The translations under genes were made by a program, and so were the position numbers. DNA of 6,278 nucleotides, from the NCBI GenBank assembly GCA_029573925.1, contig JAKQBV010000060.1, positions 1 to 6,278 on the forward strand, given 5' to 3'. This document shows, piece by piece, positions 1 through 5,446 of the stretch; position 1 is the first letter of the stretch; each line of letters opens with the position of its first letter. The stretch is from a bacterium. GTDB lineage: Bacteria > UBP15 > UBA6099. The notes under the pieces were generated by a model. The model was not told the origin of the DNA and made no database searches. It saw nothing but the letters and a program-made list of their open reading frames with translations.

Positions 1-97
1 TTCCACTGCGGCGGTCTCGACCTGTATCCGAAAATTAATCCGTGAAAGGAATCTTCATGCGCTACCGGCCTGAACACTATATGTGGTACCTACCCAC

Positions 98-406
98 TCA
101 AATCCCGGAAGCGCGAAAAAAGTAACGTTGCATCCATAAGCAGTTATAACGGTCGCAGTTCTCTCCTTGACAAATTCGCTTTTGTGGCATGCCCTCAATA
201 GTCGCGTAAACCTTCATTGTGGAACCCGCTTCGGGAGACGTGTTTGTTATGTCTGATATCGAAGGAGGATAACGCAGCGAATCAAAAGGCATGAACCATG
301 TGTCGATTGCGAACGCCGCGCGGGACGTGTGAAACAAAAGGAAAACAGCTAGAGTGGCAACTGTCGCGAAACGTGTTTCCAGTCTATTTTTCCGCTGTTT
401 AATCAT
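98..406 (-). CDS. small exported protein of unknown function, possibly 3'-truncated
   Basis: This 102-residue protein is not recognised as a member of any family. The N-terminus is a textbook signal peptide: a basic stretch (MIKQRKNRLETR), a hydrophobic core at about residues 14-25, and an AFA cleavage site near residue 33, leaving about 69 mature residues outside the membrane. The start is well supported, because GGAGGT (415-420) lies 8 nt upstream of the ATG within a longer AAGGAGGT. The mature part contains a regular CX4CX4C pattern (C79, C84, C89), which could form disulfides or bind metal. The last residues (RASGI) look unlike a folded end. Just before them the coding strand has six T's (116-121). 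Skipping one base there gives a different tail of 19 residues (beginning ALPGFEW) that ends at TGA 55-57, so a frameshift, mutation or sequencing slip is possible. The gene is real with good confidence; its function is unknown. Confidence 0.65.
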   Translation of the reverse strand: MIKQRKNRLETRFATVATLAVFLLFHTSRAAFAIDTWFMPFDSLRYPPSISDITNTSPEAGSTMKVYATIEGMPQKRICQGENCDRYNCLWMQRYFFRASGI

Positions 407-560
407 CCGGCAAGACCTCCTTTTCGCGGCGATGGGTTTCTTTTCTCCCTCCCGCCGCGCCGTCTCTTTCAGACGCTTTCCCGACCGGTCCGCTAACGGC
501 TCTTAACTCCGTTCGCGCCGCCGGTTTGGCATACAAAAGCAAGGTTGCCTGCTTAATATA

Positions 561-589
561 TGTCAAATTTGTTGCCAACTTGCGACAAA
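561..589 (-). promoter_or_regulatory. candidate -35 box with adjacent operator-like dyad
   Basis: On the minus strand a perfect TTGACA lies at 561-566. Immediately upstream of it is a dyad: TTTGTTGC (568-575) and GCGACAAA (582-589) are inverted copies with one mismatch, separated by 6 bp. A dyad abutting a -35 box is typical of an activator or repressor site. However, no good -10 sequence sits 16-19 bp downstream of TTGACA, so either the promoter depends on an activator or the match is chance. The obvious target would be the small exported protein starting at 406, which would have a leader of more than 100 nt. Confidence 0.25.
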
Positions 590-666
590 CGCCTCTAAAA
601 AGAAATCGTTTATTCAAGCCTATATTTTTTTCGCCACTCTTCCGGTATTCCAGATTAAAGGCCAAA

Positions 667-709
667 CTGTGACATTTTTGTCCACTCGCCTGTGACTTTT
701 TTGTCACGA
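667..709. repeat. tandem pair of 20-bp palindromic repeats
   Basis: Two 20-bp copies start 23 bp apart, at 667-686 and 690-709. Both begin CTGTGAC and continue with a T-run into TTTTTGTC. The second is a clean palindrome, GTGAC-T6-GTCAC; the first is nearly so, with an extra C in the right arm. A spacing of about two helical turns suits a pair of protein-binding sites on one DNA face. Multiple short terminal repeats of this general look also occur at the ends of some insertion sequences, but no transposase is present here. Which of these it is cannot be decided from the window. Confidence 0.5.
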
Positions 710-764
710 AAACAGAGCAAAAAGCGCCAGAAAAGACAAAAAGCCAATGGGATGCCTCCGGCGG

Positions 765-798
765 CCAAAGAGAAACTTTTGAAAAAGTTTCTCTTTGG
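765..798. repeat. left 34-bp palindrome of the composite element
   Basis: The 16-bp arms are perfectly complementary: CCAAAGAGAAACTTTT at 765-780, and its exact reverse complement at 783-798. Only GA (781-782) separates them. As RNA or extruded DNA it would form one long hairpin with a minimal loop. It shares its central 18 nt (AAACTTTTGAAAAAGTTT) with the right palindrome read on the other strand. Confidence 0.85.
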
Positions 799-820
799 AA
801 TCTCTTCAAAACGTTTCACT

Positions 821-865
821 GGTCGTCGCGAAAGGCGCGCTGTCGCGTGCCTCTTCGCGACGACC
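821..865. repeat. GC-rich 45-nt hairpin inside the left half
   Basis: GGTCGTCGCGAA (821-832) pairs perfectly with TTCGCGACGACC (854-865). The stem continues inward past a single bulged C (853) with eight further pairs (833-840 with 845-852, one of them G-U), closing on a TGTC tetraloop at 841-844. The total is about 20 base pairs, far more than expected by chance. Its sequence is unrelated to the other internal hairpin at 931-966, although it occupies the matching position in its half of the element. Confidence 0.75.
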
Positions 866-930
866 TATGTAAAATCGTTTATGAACATGATTCCTCTGAA
901 AACCCTTTCTCAATATCTTTTCGCTGATAT

Positions 931-966
931 GCGCCGATGGCGCAGGCGAAGCCGCGACATCGGCGC
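931..966. repeat. GC-rich 36-nt hairpin inside the right half
   Basis: GCGCCGATG (931-939) pairs perfectly with CATCGGCGC (958-966). After a G/A mismatch (940/957) the stem continues with CGC/GCG (941-943 with 954-956), a bulged A (944) and GGC/GCC (945-947 with 951-953), ending in a GAA triloop (948-950). It holds the place in the right half that the 821-865 hairpin holds in the left half. Confidence 0.7.
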
Positions 967-992
967 TAGCATGAAACGTTTTGAAAGGGATT

Positions 993-1026
993 TTAAGGGA
1001 AAACTTTTTCAAAAGTTTTCCCTTAA
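993..1026. repeat. right 34-bp palindrome of the composite element
   Basis: TTAAGGGAAAACTTTT (993-1008) and its exact reverse complement (1011-1026) are separated by only TC (1009-1010). The length, arm size and 2-nt centre equal those of the left palindrome. It begins 23 bp beyond the stop of the leftward-reading exonuclease gene, so in that transcript it would form a strong 3' hairpin. A long U-tract as in a classic intrinsic terminator is lacking. Confidence 0.85.
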
Positions 1027-1049
1027 CATTTCTTCTATCTATCTTCTAT

Positions 1050-1910
1050 TCATTCTTTTATATGAGTTATGCGATCGAGGCGGAAGATACGTTGTTCGTT
1101 GCGCAGGAGGCAGTCGGCGGTGACGTATGTTCTGCCGCATGAGCGGAACAACTTAATCGGTTTGATGTCGCGTTCGCTGAGGAAGTTGCCTGAAGATTTG
1201 TAGGCGATAGCTACGGTGGATTTGCCTTCGATGGCGCGCGCGAGGATATTTTCAGCCGCTGAAGACGGAGCGAAGACGATGTCCTCGAAGCCGACGCGGG
1301 GCCACTGCACAGAGCCGCCTTGAAGCGAAAGAGCGCGGCGCAGGGTGAGAGGCGGGTTCGGCGCTGCGGCGACAGGCTCGAGCAGCGCCCGGAATAGTTG
1401 CCAAGTGGCCATAGTGTCGCCGGAGGCGCGGTGAGTCTGTCCGGCTTCGAGTCCGAAATGAGAAACCATGGACGCGAGGCTGTATCCGCCGGGAAGCCCC
1501 GGATGAAGCGCGCGCGCCATCCTAACGGTGTCGAACACCGGGTTGCGCGCTTTAGGCATATTCAACTCGGCCATCTTCCAAGCGACGAACCCGATGTCGA
1601 ACATCGCGTTGTGGGCCACCAGCGGCAGATGGCCGATGAAGTCGAGGAAAGCCGGCAGAGCCTCGGTTATGAGCGGCGCGCCGGAAAGCATGTCGTCCGT
1701 GATCCCGTTTACCGCCGAAGCGCCCGGCGACACCGGGCGGCGCGGGTTGACCAGCGTCTGGAACTCGCCGACCACGCGCGCGCCTCGCGCCATCACCGCG
1801 CCTATCTCCACTATCTCGTCTCCGAACCTCTGGCTGAGTCCCGTCGTTTCAAGGTCGAACACCACTATCTCGGTGTCGAAAAGCAATTCGTTTCCGCTGA
1901 CGCCGTCCAT
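1050..1910 (-). CDS. DnaQ-like DEDDh 3'-5' exonuclease with C-terminal WYL domain
   Basis: This 286-residue cytoplasmic protein has two domains. Residues about 12-178 form an RNase T/DnaQ-type exonuclease with all catalytic motifs intact: ExoI DLETTG (D19, E21), ExoII HNAMFD (D105), and ExoIII HRASGD (H160, D165). The fold removes nucleotides 3'-5' using two metal ions. Residues about 219-284 match a WYL domain: a helix with ARAIEG, then VAIAYKS, the RDIKPIKL strand (R247, P251), RTYVTADC at the usual WYL position, and RIFRLDRI near the end. WYL domains usually follow a helix-turn-helix and bind nucleic acid or nucleotides; here the nuclease replaces that part. The start chosen is ATG 1910, because a TATAAT at 1970-1975 would place the transcript start downstream of an in-frame TTG at 1967. 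The ATG has only a weak ribosome-binding site. A role in repair, nucleic-acid turnover or defence is inference. Confidence 0.85.
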   Translation of the reverse strand: MDGVSGNELLFDTEIVVFDLETTGLSQRFGDEIVEIGAVMARGARVVGEFQTLVNPRRPVSPGASAVNGITDDMLSGAPLITEALPAFLDFIGHLPLVAHNAMFDIGFVAWKMAELNMPKARNPVFDTVRMARALHPGLPGGYSLASMVSHFGLEAGQTHRASGDTMATWQLFRALLEPVAAAPNPPLTLRRALSLQGGSVQWPRVGFEDIVFAPSSAAENILARAIEGKSTVAIAYKSSGNFLSERDIKPIKLFRSCGRTYVTADCLLRNEQRIFRLDRITHIKE

Positions 1911-1969
1911 AAGAAGCCGCTTTCGTCGTGTCCGGGGAGCGGCGCGAACGCGCTCCCGCGTCGCCAATC

Positions 1970-1997
1970 ATTATAAGCTTTTGACTGCGACATTAAA
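1970..1997 (-). promoter_or_regulatory. candidate promoter of the exonuclease-WYL gene
   Basis: Read on the minus strand, a perfect -10 box TATAAT (1970-1975) is preceded by a weak -35 TTTAAT (1992-1997) with a 16-bp spacer. Transcription would begin near 1963, giving a leader of about 53 nt before ATG 1910. The position between two divergent genes supports a real promoter; the poor -35 lowers confidence. Confidence 0.45.
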
Positions 1998-2021
1998 GAG
2001 CGCGCCGAAATAAGCGGTTTG

Positions 2022-2050
2022 TTGTGCGGGATGCTGATGTGTGATATGCT
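2022..2050 (+). promoter_or_regulatory. candidate extended -10 promoter of the epimerase/dehydratase gene
   Basis: TTGTGC (2022-2027) and TATGCT (2045-2050) are spaced by 17 bp, and the -10 is preceded by TGA (2042-2044), the extended -10 motif. Transcription would start near 2057, about 40 nt before ATG 2099. Both hexamers are imperfect matches. Confidence 0.35.
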
Positions 2051-2085
2051 GAGCGCGCGTTACAAAATTCACAAATGGGTTTGCG

Positions 2086-2092
2086 GGAGGAG
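2086..2092 (+). promoter_or_regulatory. ribosome-binding site that fixes the start at 2099
   Basis: GGAGGAG lies 6 nt upstream of ATG 2099. An in-frame ATG at 2075 lies upstream of it without a comparable site, so translation most likely starts at 2099. Confidence 0.8.
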
Positions 2093-2098
2093 ACCGAC

Positions 2099-3157
2099 AT
2101 GGATAAATATCTTGTCACAGGAGCTTGCGGCTTCACAGGCTCTCACACTTGCGACCTGCTGTACGAGCGGGGAATCCCGTTCAGGGCCACGGACATCGCG
2201 GGGGCGAACCGGCAGTGGCTGCCTCCGGACTGCGAGTTCGTTCCGGCTGACATCACGAACCTCGCCGAGGTCGAGCCCCTCATGGACGGCATTGACATCG
2301 TGCTTCACCCGGCGGCCATCTTCGACTGGTCCGCCACAGAGGAACAACTCAACGCCGTCAACGTCACAGGCATGGAAAACATGTGCGCCGCGGCGAAAAA
2401 GGCGGGAATCAAACGCTTCGTCTCTTGGAGCACAAGCGGCGTGTACGGCAACCAGCAGTTCGACACTCTCCCCATCTGCGAGGACTACCCCGTCAAACCC
2501 ATCGACAAATACAGCATCTCCAAACACAAACAGGATAAAATCGCTCTCAGATACTGCGCCGAGGAGGGGCTGCCCACCACCATCATCCGCCCCGGAATCG
2601 TTTACGGCCCGCGCGCTAAATACGGCGCTATGCAGTTCTTCGACACGTTCGCTATGCTTCCGGTTATTCCTATTCCCGTGAACTTCGACAAGTACAAACT
2701 CGGAACCATCCACGCGCGAGACATCGGCGGCGCCGCGCTCTTCGCCGCAACAAAACCCGAAGCGGTCGGACAGATTTACGGCGTTGTGGACAACTCGGAC
2801 GTCACCATCGCCGAATTCTTCCGGTACATCGCCGCGGCGATGAATAAAAACACCATCCCTCTCTACGTGCCTCCCAAACTGTCGGCAAAAATGGGCCTTG
2901 TCGCGGCCACAATCTCCGAACTTCTCGCCAAACACGTAACCAAAAAACGCCCGCTCCTCGAAAAAGAACCGCTCCGCTTCTTCCCGACCTCGCTTGACAT
3001 CAGCAACCGCAAAATCCGCGACCTCGGCTACGAATTCGAGTACCCTGACGTGCGCATCGGCGTCATCGAGACTGTCGACTGGATGCGGGATGAAGGCTTG
3101 ATGGATGTGTCCATCATCGATAAACTGAAATCGGAATTCTCTCCGCCGGCATTATAA
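2099..3157 (+). CDS. NAD(P)-dependent epimerase/dehydratase (extended SDR family)
   Basis: This 352-residue protein starts at the ATG preceded by GGAGGAG. The N-terminal Rossmann fold shows the dinucleotide-binding motif GACGFTG (8-14) right after the first strand, an adenine-contacting D51 (PADIT), and HPAAI (70-74) at the end of strand 4. The catalytic triad region is STSGVYG (111-117) with YSISK (Y138, K142). RPGIVYGP (164-171) follows, as in extended SDRs that act on nucleotide sugars or on 3-beta-hydroxysteroid/dihydroflavonol-type substrates. The C-terminal half is the substrate domain and ends in an amphipathic tail. The length is normal for the family, and the substrate cannot be read from sequence alone. 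The two glycosyltransferases downstream favour a sugar-nucleotide role (epimerase, dehydratase or reductase), but a hairpin with T-tract separates them, so a shared operon is not assured. Confidence 0.85.
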   Translation: MDKYLVTGACGFTGSHTCDLLYERGIPFRATDIAGANRQWLPPDCEFVPADITNLAEVEPLMDGIDIVLHPAAIFDWSATEEQLNAVNVTGMENMCAAAKKAGIKRFVSWSTSGVYGNQQFDTLPICEDYPVKPIDKYSISKHKQDKIALRYCAEEGLPTTIIRPGIVYGPRAKYGAMQFFDTFAMLPVIPIPVNFDKYKLGTIHARDIGGAALFAATKPEAVGQIYGVVDNSDVTIAEFFRYIAAAMNKNTIPLYVPPKLSAKMGLVAATISELLAKHVTKKRPLLEKEPLRFFPTSLDISNRKIRDLGYEFEYPDVRIGVIETVDWMRDEGLMDVSIIDKLKSEFSPPAL

Positions 3158-3179
3158 AACGTTCGGCTCTGAGATATAG

Positions 3180-3185
3180 TATAAT
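3180..3185 (+). promoter_or_regulatory. isolated TATAAT -10 box
   Basis: A perfect TATAAT occurs between the epimerase/dehydratase gene and the first glycosyltransferase, but no recognisable -35 box lies 15-19 bp upstream and no TGn precedes it. If active, transcription would begin near 3192 and run directly through the hairpin at 3197-3220. Confidence 0.25.
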
Positions 3186-3196
3186 TAGCTATCGGA

Positions 3197-3236
3197 TTGC
3201 CGAAATCTGTGCGTCGGCAAAGCTGTTTTTGTTTTG
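3197..3236 (+). terminator. intrinsic-terminator-like hairpin after the epimerase/dehydratase gene
   Basis: TTGCCGA (3197-3203) and TCGGCAA (3214-3220) form a perfect 7-bp stem with a 10-nt loop. Four nucleotides later comes a T-rich stretch (TGTTTTTGTTTT, 3224-3235). It lies 40 nt past the stop at 3157. The loop is large and the gap to the T-tract slightly long, so it may be a partial terminator or an attenuator for the glycosyltransferase pair. Confidence 0.5.
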
Positions 3237-3334
3237 CGCAACACCCGGAGACTTAAAAAAACCGTTCAAGCGGCGTCGCTGATGCGGGTTGTTCAACTTG
3301 GCCTCCCGGTGAATAAAACGCTCTGCGTATCACT

Positions 3335-4249
3335 ATGAGAAACTGTTCGATTCTGATACCGACATACAACGGCAGAGACATACTGGAACAATGCCTGCCG
3401 AATATAGTGGACGCCGCGACCGAAAGGCGCGCGGACGACGAGATTATCATTCTGGACAACGCGAGCGGCGACGGCACGGCTGAATTCATCGCCGACAACT
3501 ATCCTCAGTGCCGGGTCGTCCGGCTGCCGGAAAACAAAGCGATATTCGCCCTGAACGATGGCGCGCGAGTTGCTGAAAGGGAACATCTTTTTCTGCTGAA
3601 CAACGACATGCTTCTGCGTCCCGGATGCTTGGAGGCGCTGCTTGCGCCTTTTGACGACCCGGACGCGTTCGCGGTCACCGGGAAAGTCTTCAGGCGGGAC
3701 GGCTCCCTTCAGGCTACTCGCCGCCGCCCGGAGTTCAAGCGGGGCAGGTTCTGGTACGTGGACACCGGAGAAGACGGCGCGCGCGGGCTGACTCTCCACG
3801 CGCTGGGCGGACAATCCGTCGTAAGCCGCGAGAAATTCCTCTCCCTCGGCGGCATCGACCCGTTGTTCTCTCCGTTTTATCAGGAAGACTTGGATCTCTC
3901 ATGGCGCGCCCTGCGCCGCGGCTGGAAAATCATCTTCGAGCCTGCCGCCGAGATGATCCACTTCGGCGCCGTCACCGCCGACAGGCTTTTCTCCAGAGAT
4001 GAAATCCTCTCTATGATTCAGAAAAACCTCATCACTTTCGCTTGGAAGAACATACATGATCCTCGGATGACAGCGTCGCTCATAGCGTGGGCGGCGCCAC
4101 AGGCTGTCCGCGCGGCGCTGAAAGGCGATTCTCACTATCTCAAAGGTCTCGCGGGCGCTCTGGCCCGCCTGCCAGACGTCCTCAAGGCCAGAAAACAAGC
4201 CGCCGCTTCGATTCTATCAGACAAGGATGTTTTTAAGCTGTTCGAGTGA
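3335..4249 (+). CDS. family 2 glycosyltransferase
   Basis: This 304-residue GT-A fold enzyme would transfer a sugar from a nucleotide donor at the inner face of the membrane. The GT2 hallmarks appear in order: SILIPTYNG at the start (5-13), the nucleotide-contacting D36 and LDNASGDGT (40-48), LLNNDM (87-92) with D91 in the DXD-equivalent place, GGQSVVSREKFLSLGGID (158-175), and FYQEDLDLSWR (181-191) with the presumed catalytic acid pair E184/D185, then a conserved-type histidine in MIHFG (207-211). The set resembles rhamnosyltransferase-like GT2 proteins of surface polysaccharide loci. There is no transmembrane segment. The only usable in-frame start is ATG 3335, because a stop codon precedes it at 3314-3316, but no good Shine-Dalgarno is present. 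The next glycosyltransferase follows after 28 bp, implying co-transcription. Donor and acceptor are unknown. Confidence 0.88.
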   Translation: MRNCSILIPTYNGRDILEQCLPNIVDAATERRADDEIIILDNASGDGTAEFIADNYPQCRVVRLPENKAIFALNDGARVAEREHLFLLNNDMLLRPGCLEALLAPFDDPDAFAVTGKVFRRDGSLQATRRRPEFKRGRFWYVDTGEDGARGLTLHALGGQSVVSREKFLSLGGIDPLFSPFYQEDLDLSWRALRRGWKIIFEPAAEMIHFGAVTADRLFSRDEILSMIQKNLITFAWKNIHDPRMTASLIAWAAPQAVRAALKGDSHYLKGLAGALARLPDVLKARKQAAASILSDKDVFKLFE

Positions 4250-4265
4250 TTGCGAAAACCGAATT

Positions 4266-4270
4266 AAAGG
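4266..4270 (+). promoter_or_regulatory. ribosome-binding site that fixes the start at 4278
   Basis: AAAGG lies 7 nt before ATG 4278. An earlier in-frame ATG at 4227 lies inside the preceding gene and would add 17 residues that do not resemble the family, so 4278 is preferred. Confidence 0.6.
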
Positions 4271-4277
4271 CAAAATA

Positions 4278-5444
4278 ATGGTTGCGGAAAGCCATGACAG
4301 CGCTCCCGAAGCCCCGCAGGCAGCGGATTCGCCCCGCGTCGCCCACGTTCTGATTCCCTATATCCGCCCGACGGAAACTTTCATATATGACAGGCTGGTC
4401 AACCATATCCGGTATTCGCCGTTTATCCTGACGAACGAACCGGTTATAAACAGGGACATGTTTCCGTTTGGAGGCCCGGTACACACGCTTGCGGAGCGCT
4501 CGCTGACGGAGAGAAAGGCGGACGCGCTCGCGAGGAGAGCAGCGAACAGTTCGCCGTATTTCAGCGCGGCGCTTAAGAGGGAAAAACCTGCCGCCGTCCA
4601 CGCGCATTACGGGCCTGTAGGCGCGGCGGTCGCCCCCTCGGCGGAAGCGACCGGCATCCCCCTGACCGTCTCTTTCTACGGCATAGACGCGTCCGCGTTC
4701 CTGAGAGAACCGCGACACGCCGCTCGTTACCGCCGGATGTTCAAGACAGCCTTGGTCGTCTCCGCGCTGTCCGCCGACATGGCAGAACGTCTGGCGGGCG
4801 CCGGATGCCCGGAGGAAAAAATAAGAATACATCATCTGGCGGTGGACACGGAGGCTCTGACGCCCGCGCCCGCAACCACCCGCGACCGCGCGCGCGTCAG
4901 AATCGTTTCGGCAGGCAGATTCGTCGAGAAAAAAGGGATGGAGCTTCTAATAGACGCGTTTGAAAAAGCCGTCTCGCGGGGGGCGGACGCCGAGCTTCAT
5001 CTGTTCGGCTCCGGGCCGCTCGAAAAGCAGGCCGCCACCCGCGCCTCCGCCTGCCGTTTCGCGGACAGGATTTCATTCTTCGGCCACAGGCCCCGCGCCG
5101 AAATCATCTCCGCCGTCCGGGACGCCGACATATTCGCGCTATTCTCGATAACCGCAGCAGACGGAGACATGGAAGGCACGCCCACCGTCCTTATAGAGGC
5201 AGGCGCGCTGGGCGTCCCTTGCGTTTCCACCCTGCACGCGGGCATCCCCGAAGTGACTGCCGACGGCGAAACCGGGCTGCTCGTTCCTGAACGGGACACA
5301 GAGGCGTTCGCCTCCGCGCTTGCCCGGCTCGCGTCTGACCCCGGACTCCGCTCCTCGATGTCCCTCGCGGCCCGCGCGCGCATCGAAAACCTTTTCAGCA
5401 TCCGCTCCGTCATGCGCCAAATCGAAGCCGATTACGAAGTTTGA
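4278..5444 (+). CDS. family 4 glycosyltransferase (GT-B), WcaL/colanic-acid-type
   Basis: This 388-residue GT-B enzyme is predicted to be a retaining glycosyltransferase acting at the cytoplasmic side of the membrane. The N-terminal acceptor domain has IRPTETFIYDRL (29-40), a variant of the SETFI motif seen in WcaL/AmsK-like colanic-acid transferases, followed by HAHYGPVGA (108-116) and FYGIDAS (133-139). The C-terminal donor domain has SAGRFVEKKG (211-220; R214, K219), LFGSGPL (242-248), FFGH (267-270), and the EX7E motif E299-GTPTVLI-E307 that grips the nucleotide sugar. AGIPEV and GETGLLVPERD (330-340) follow. All usual parts are present and the length is normal. A disordered, acidic and alanine-rich leader (residues 2-19) precedes the fold. 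It lies 28 bp after the GT2 gene, most likely in the same transcript. Specific donor and acceptor cannot be told. Confidence 0.88.
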   Translation: MVAESHDSAPEAPQAADSPRVAHVLIPYIRPTETFIYDRLVNHIRYSPFILTNEPVINRDMFPFGGPVHTLAERSLTERKADALARRAANSSPYFSAALKREKPAAVHAHYGPVGAAVAPSAEATGIPLTVSFYGIDASAFLREPRHAARYRRMFKTALVVSALSADMAERLAGAGCPEEKIRIHHLAVDTEALTPAPATTRDRARVRIVSAGRFVEKKGMELLIDAFEKAVSRGADAELHLFGSGPLEKQAATRASACRFADRISFFGHRPRAEIISAVRDADIFALFSITAADGDMEGTPTVLIEAGALGVPCVSTLHAGIPEVTADGETGLLVPERDTEAFASALARLASDPGLRSSMSLAARARIENLFSIRSVMRQIEADYEV

Positions 5445-5446
5445 AG

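Larger units (their letters stand above)
407..764. other. non-coding stretch upstream of the small exported protein
   Basis: No convincing gene is visible on either strand. Open frames exist but have low-complexity translations and lack ribosome-binding sites; the longest minus-strand one starts inside the palindromic repeat to the right. The stretch has a GC-rich part (about 420-535) next to the start of the small exported protein, then an AT-rich part (about 540-740). The AT-rich part carries a TTGACA box with an adjacent dyad, and a tandem pair of palindromic repeats; these are listed separately. It probably serves as a long regulatory leader for the minus-strand gene. The stretch GATGCCTCCGGCGG (751-764) abuts the composite repeat and may belong to it. 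Confidence 0.5.
765..1026. repeat. 262-bp composite inverted-repeat element (MITE-like, non-coding)
   Basis: The outer 54-55 bp at each end (765-818 and 972-1026) are imperfect inverted copies of each other. Each end consists of a 34-bp near-perfect palindrome followed by a spacer that ends in TTCAAAACGTTTCA. Inside each spacer lies a GC-rich hairpin (821-865 and 931-966), so the element is two similar units facing each other around a middle of about 65 nt (866-930). That middle holds a weaker look-alike of the spacer at about 890-909. Long terminal inverted repeats, small size and lack of coding capacity resemble a MITE or a REP-type bacterial interspersed mosaic element. No obvious target-site duplication is seen at its edges. 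It lies 23 bp past the stop of the exonuclease gene, so it may also end or protect that transcript. Confidence 0.7.

Noticed and set aside
1..45. Possible C-terminal tail of a plus-strand gene (FHCGGLDLYPKINP, stop at 43-45)
   Set aside because: Fourteen residues are too few to support a gene; a second plus frame is also open to 73 and cannot be excluded.
580..590. 11-bp exact repeat TTGCGACAAAC, also at 5479-5489
   Set aside because: A few such matches are expected by chance in a window of this size, and the surroundings do not match.
399..809. 136-residue minus-strand open frame upstream of the small exported protein
   Set aside because: It starts inside the composite repeat, has no domain-like pattern, and overlaps the well-supported Shine-Dalgarno and start of the gene ending at 98.
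765..1026. CRISPR array or tRNA-like fold
   Set aside because: There are no regularly spaced direct repeats and no cloverleaf; the structure is an inverted pair of palindromes.
692..1123. 143-residue plus-strand open frame across the palindromes
   Set aside because: It consists of translated inverted repeats, is extremely Arg/Lys-rich, overlaps the end of the exonuclease gene antisense and has no ribosome-binding site.
1911..1967. Upstream in-frame TTG start for the exonuclease
   Set aside because: The extra 19 residues are Arg-rich and unlike the family, and the likely promoter -10 at 1970-1975 puts the TTG before the transcript start.
2069..2935. Long minus-strand open frame opposite the epimerase/dehydratase gene
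   Set aside because: It is an antisense shadow of the strongly supported SDR gene, without family motifs or a plausible start.
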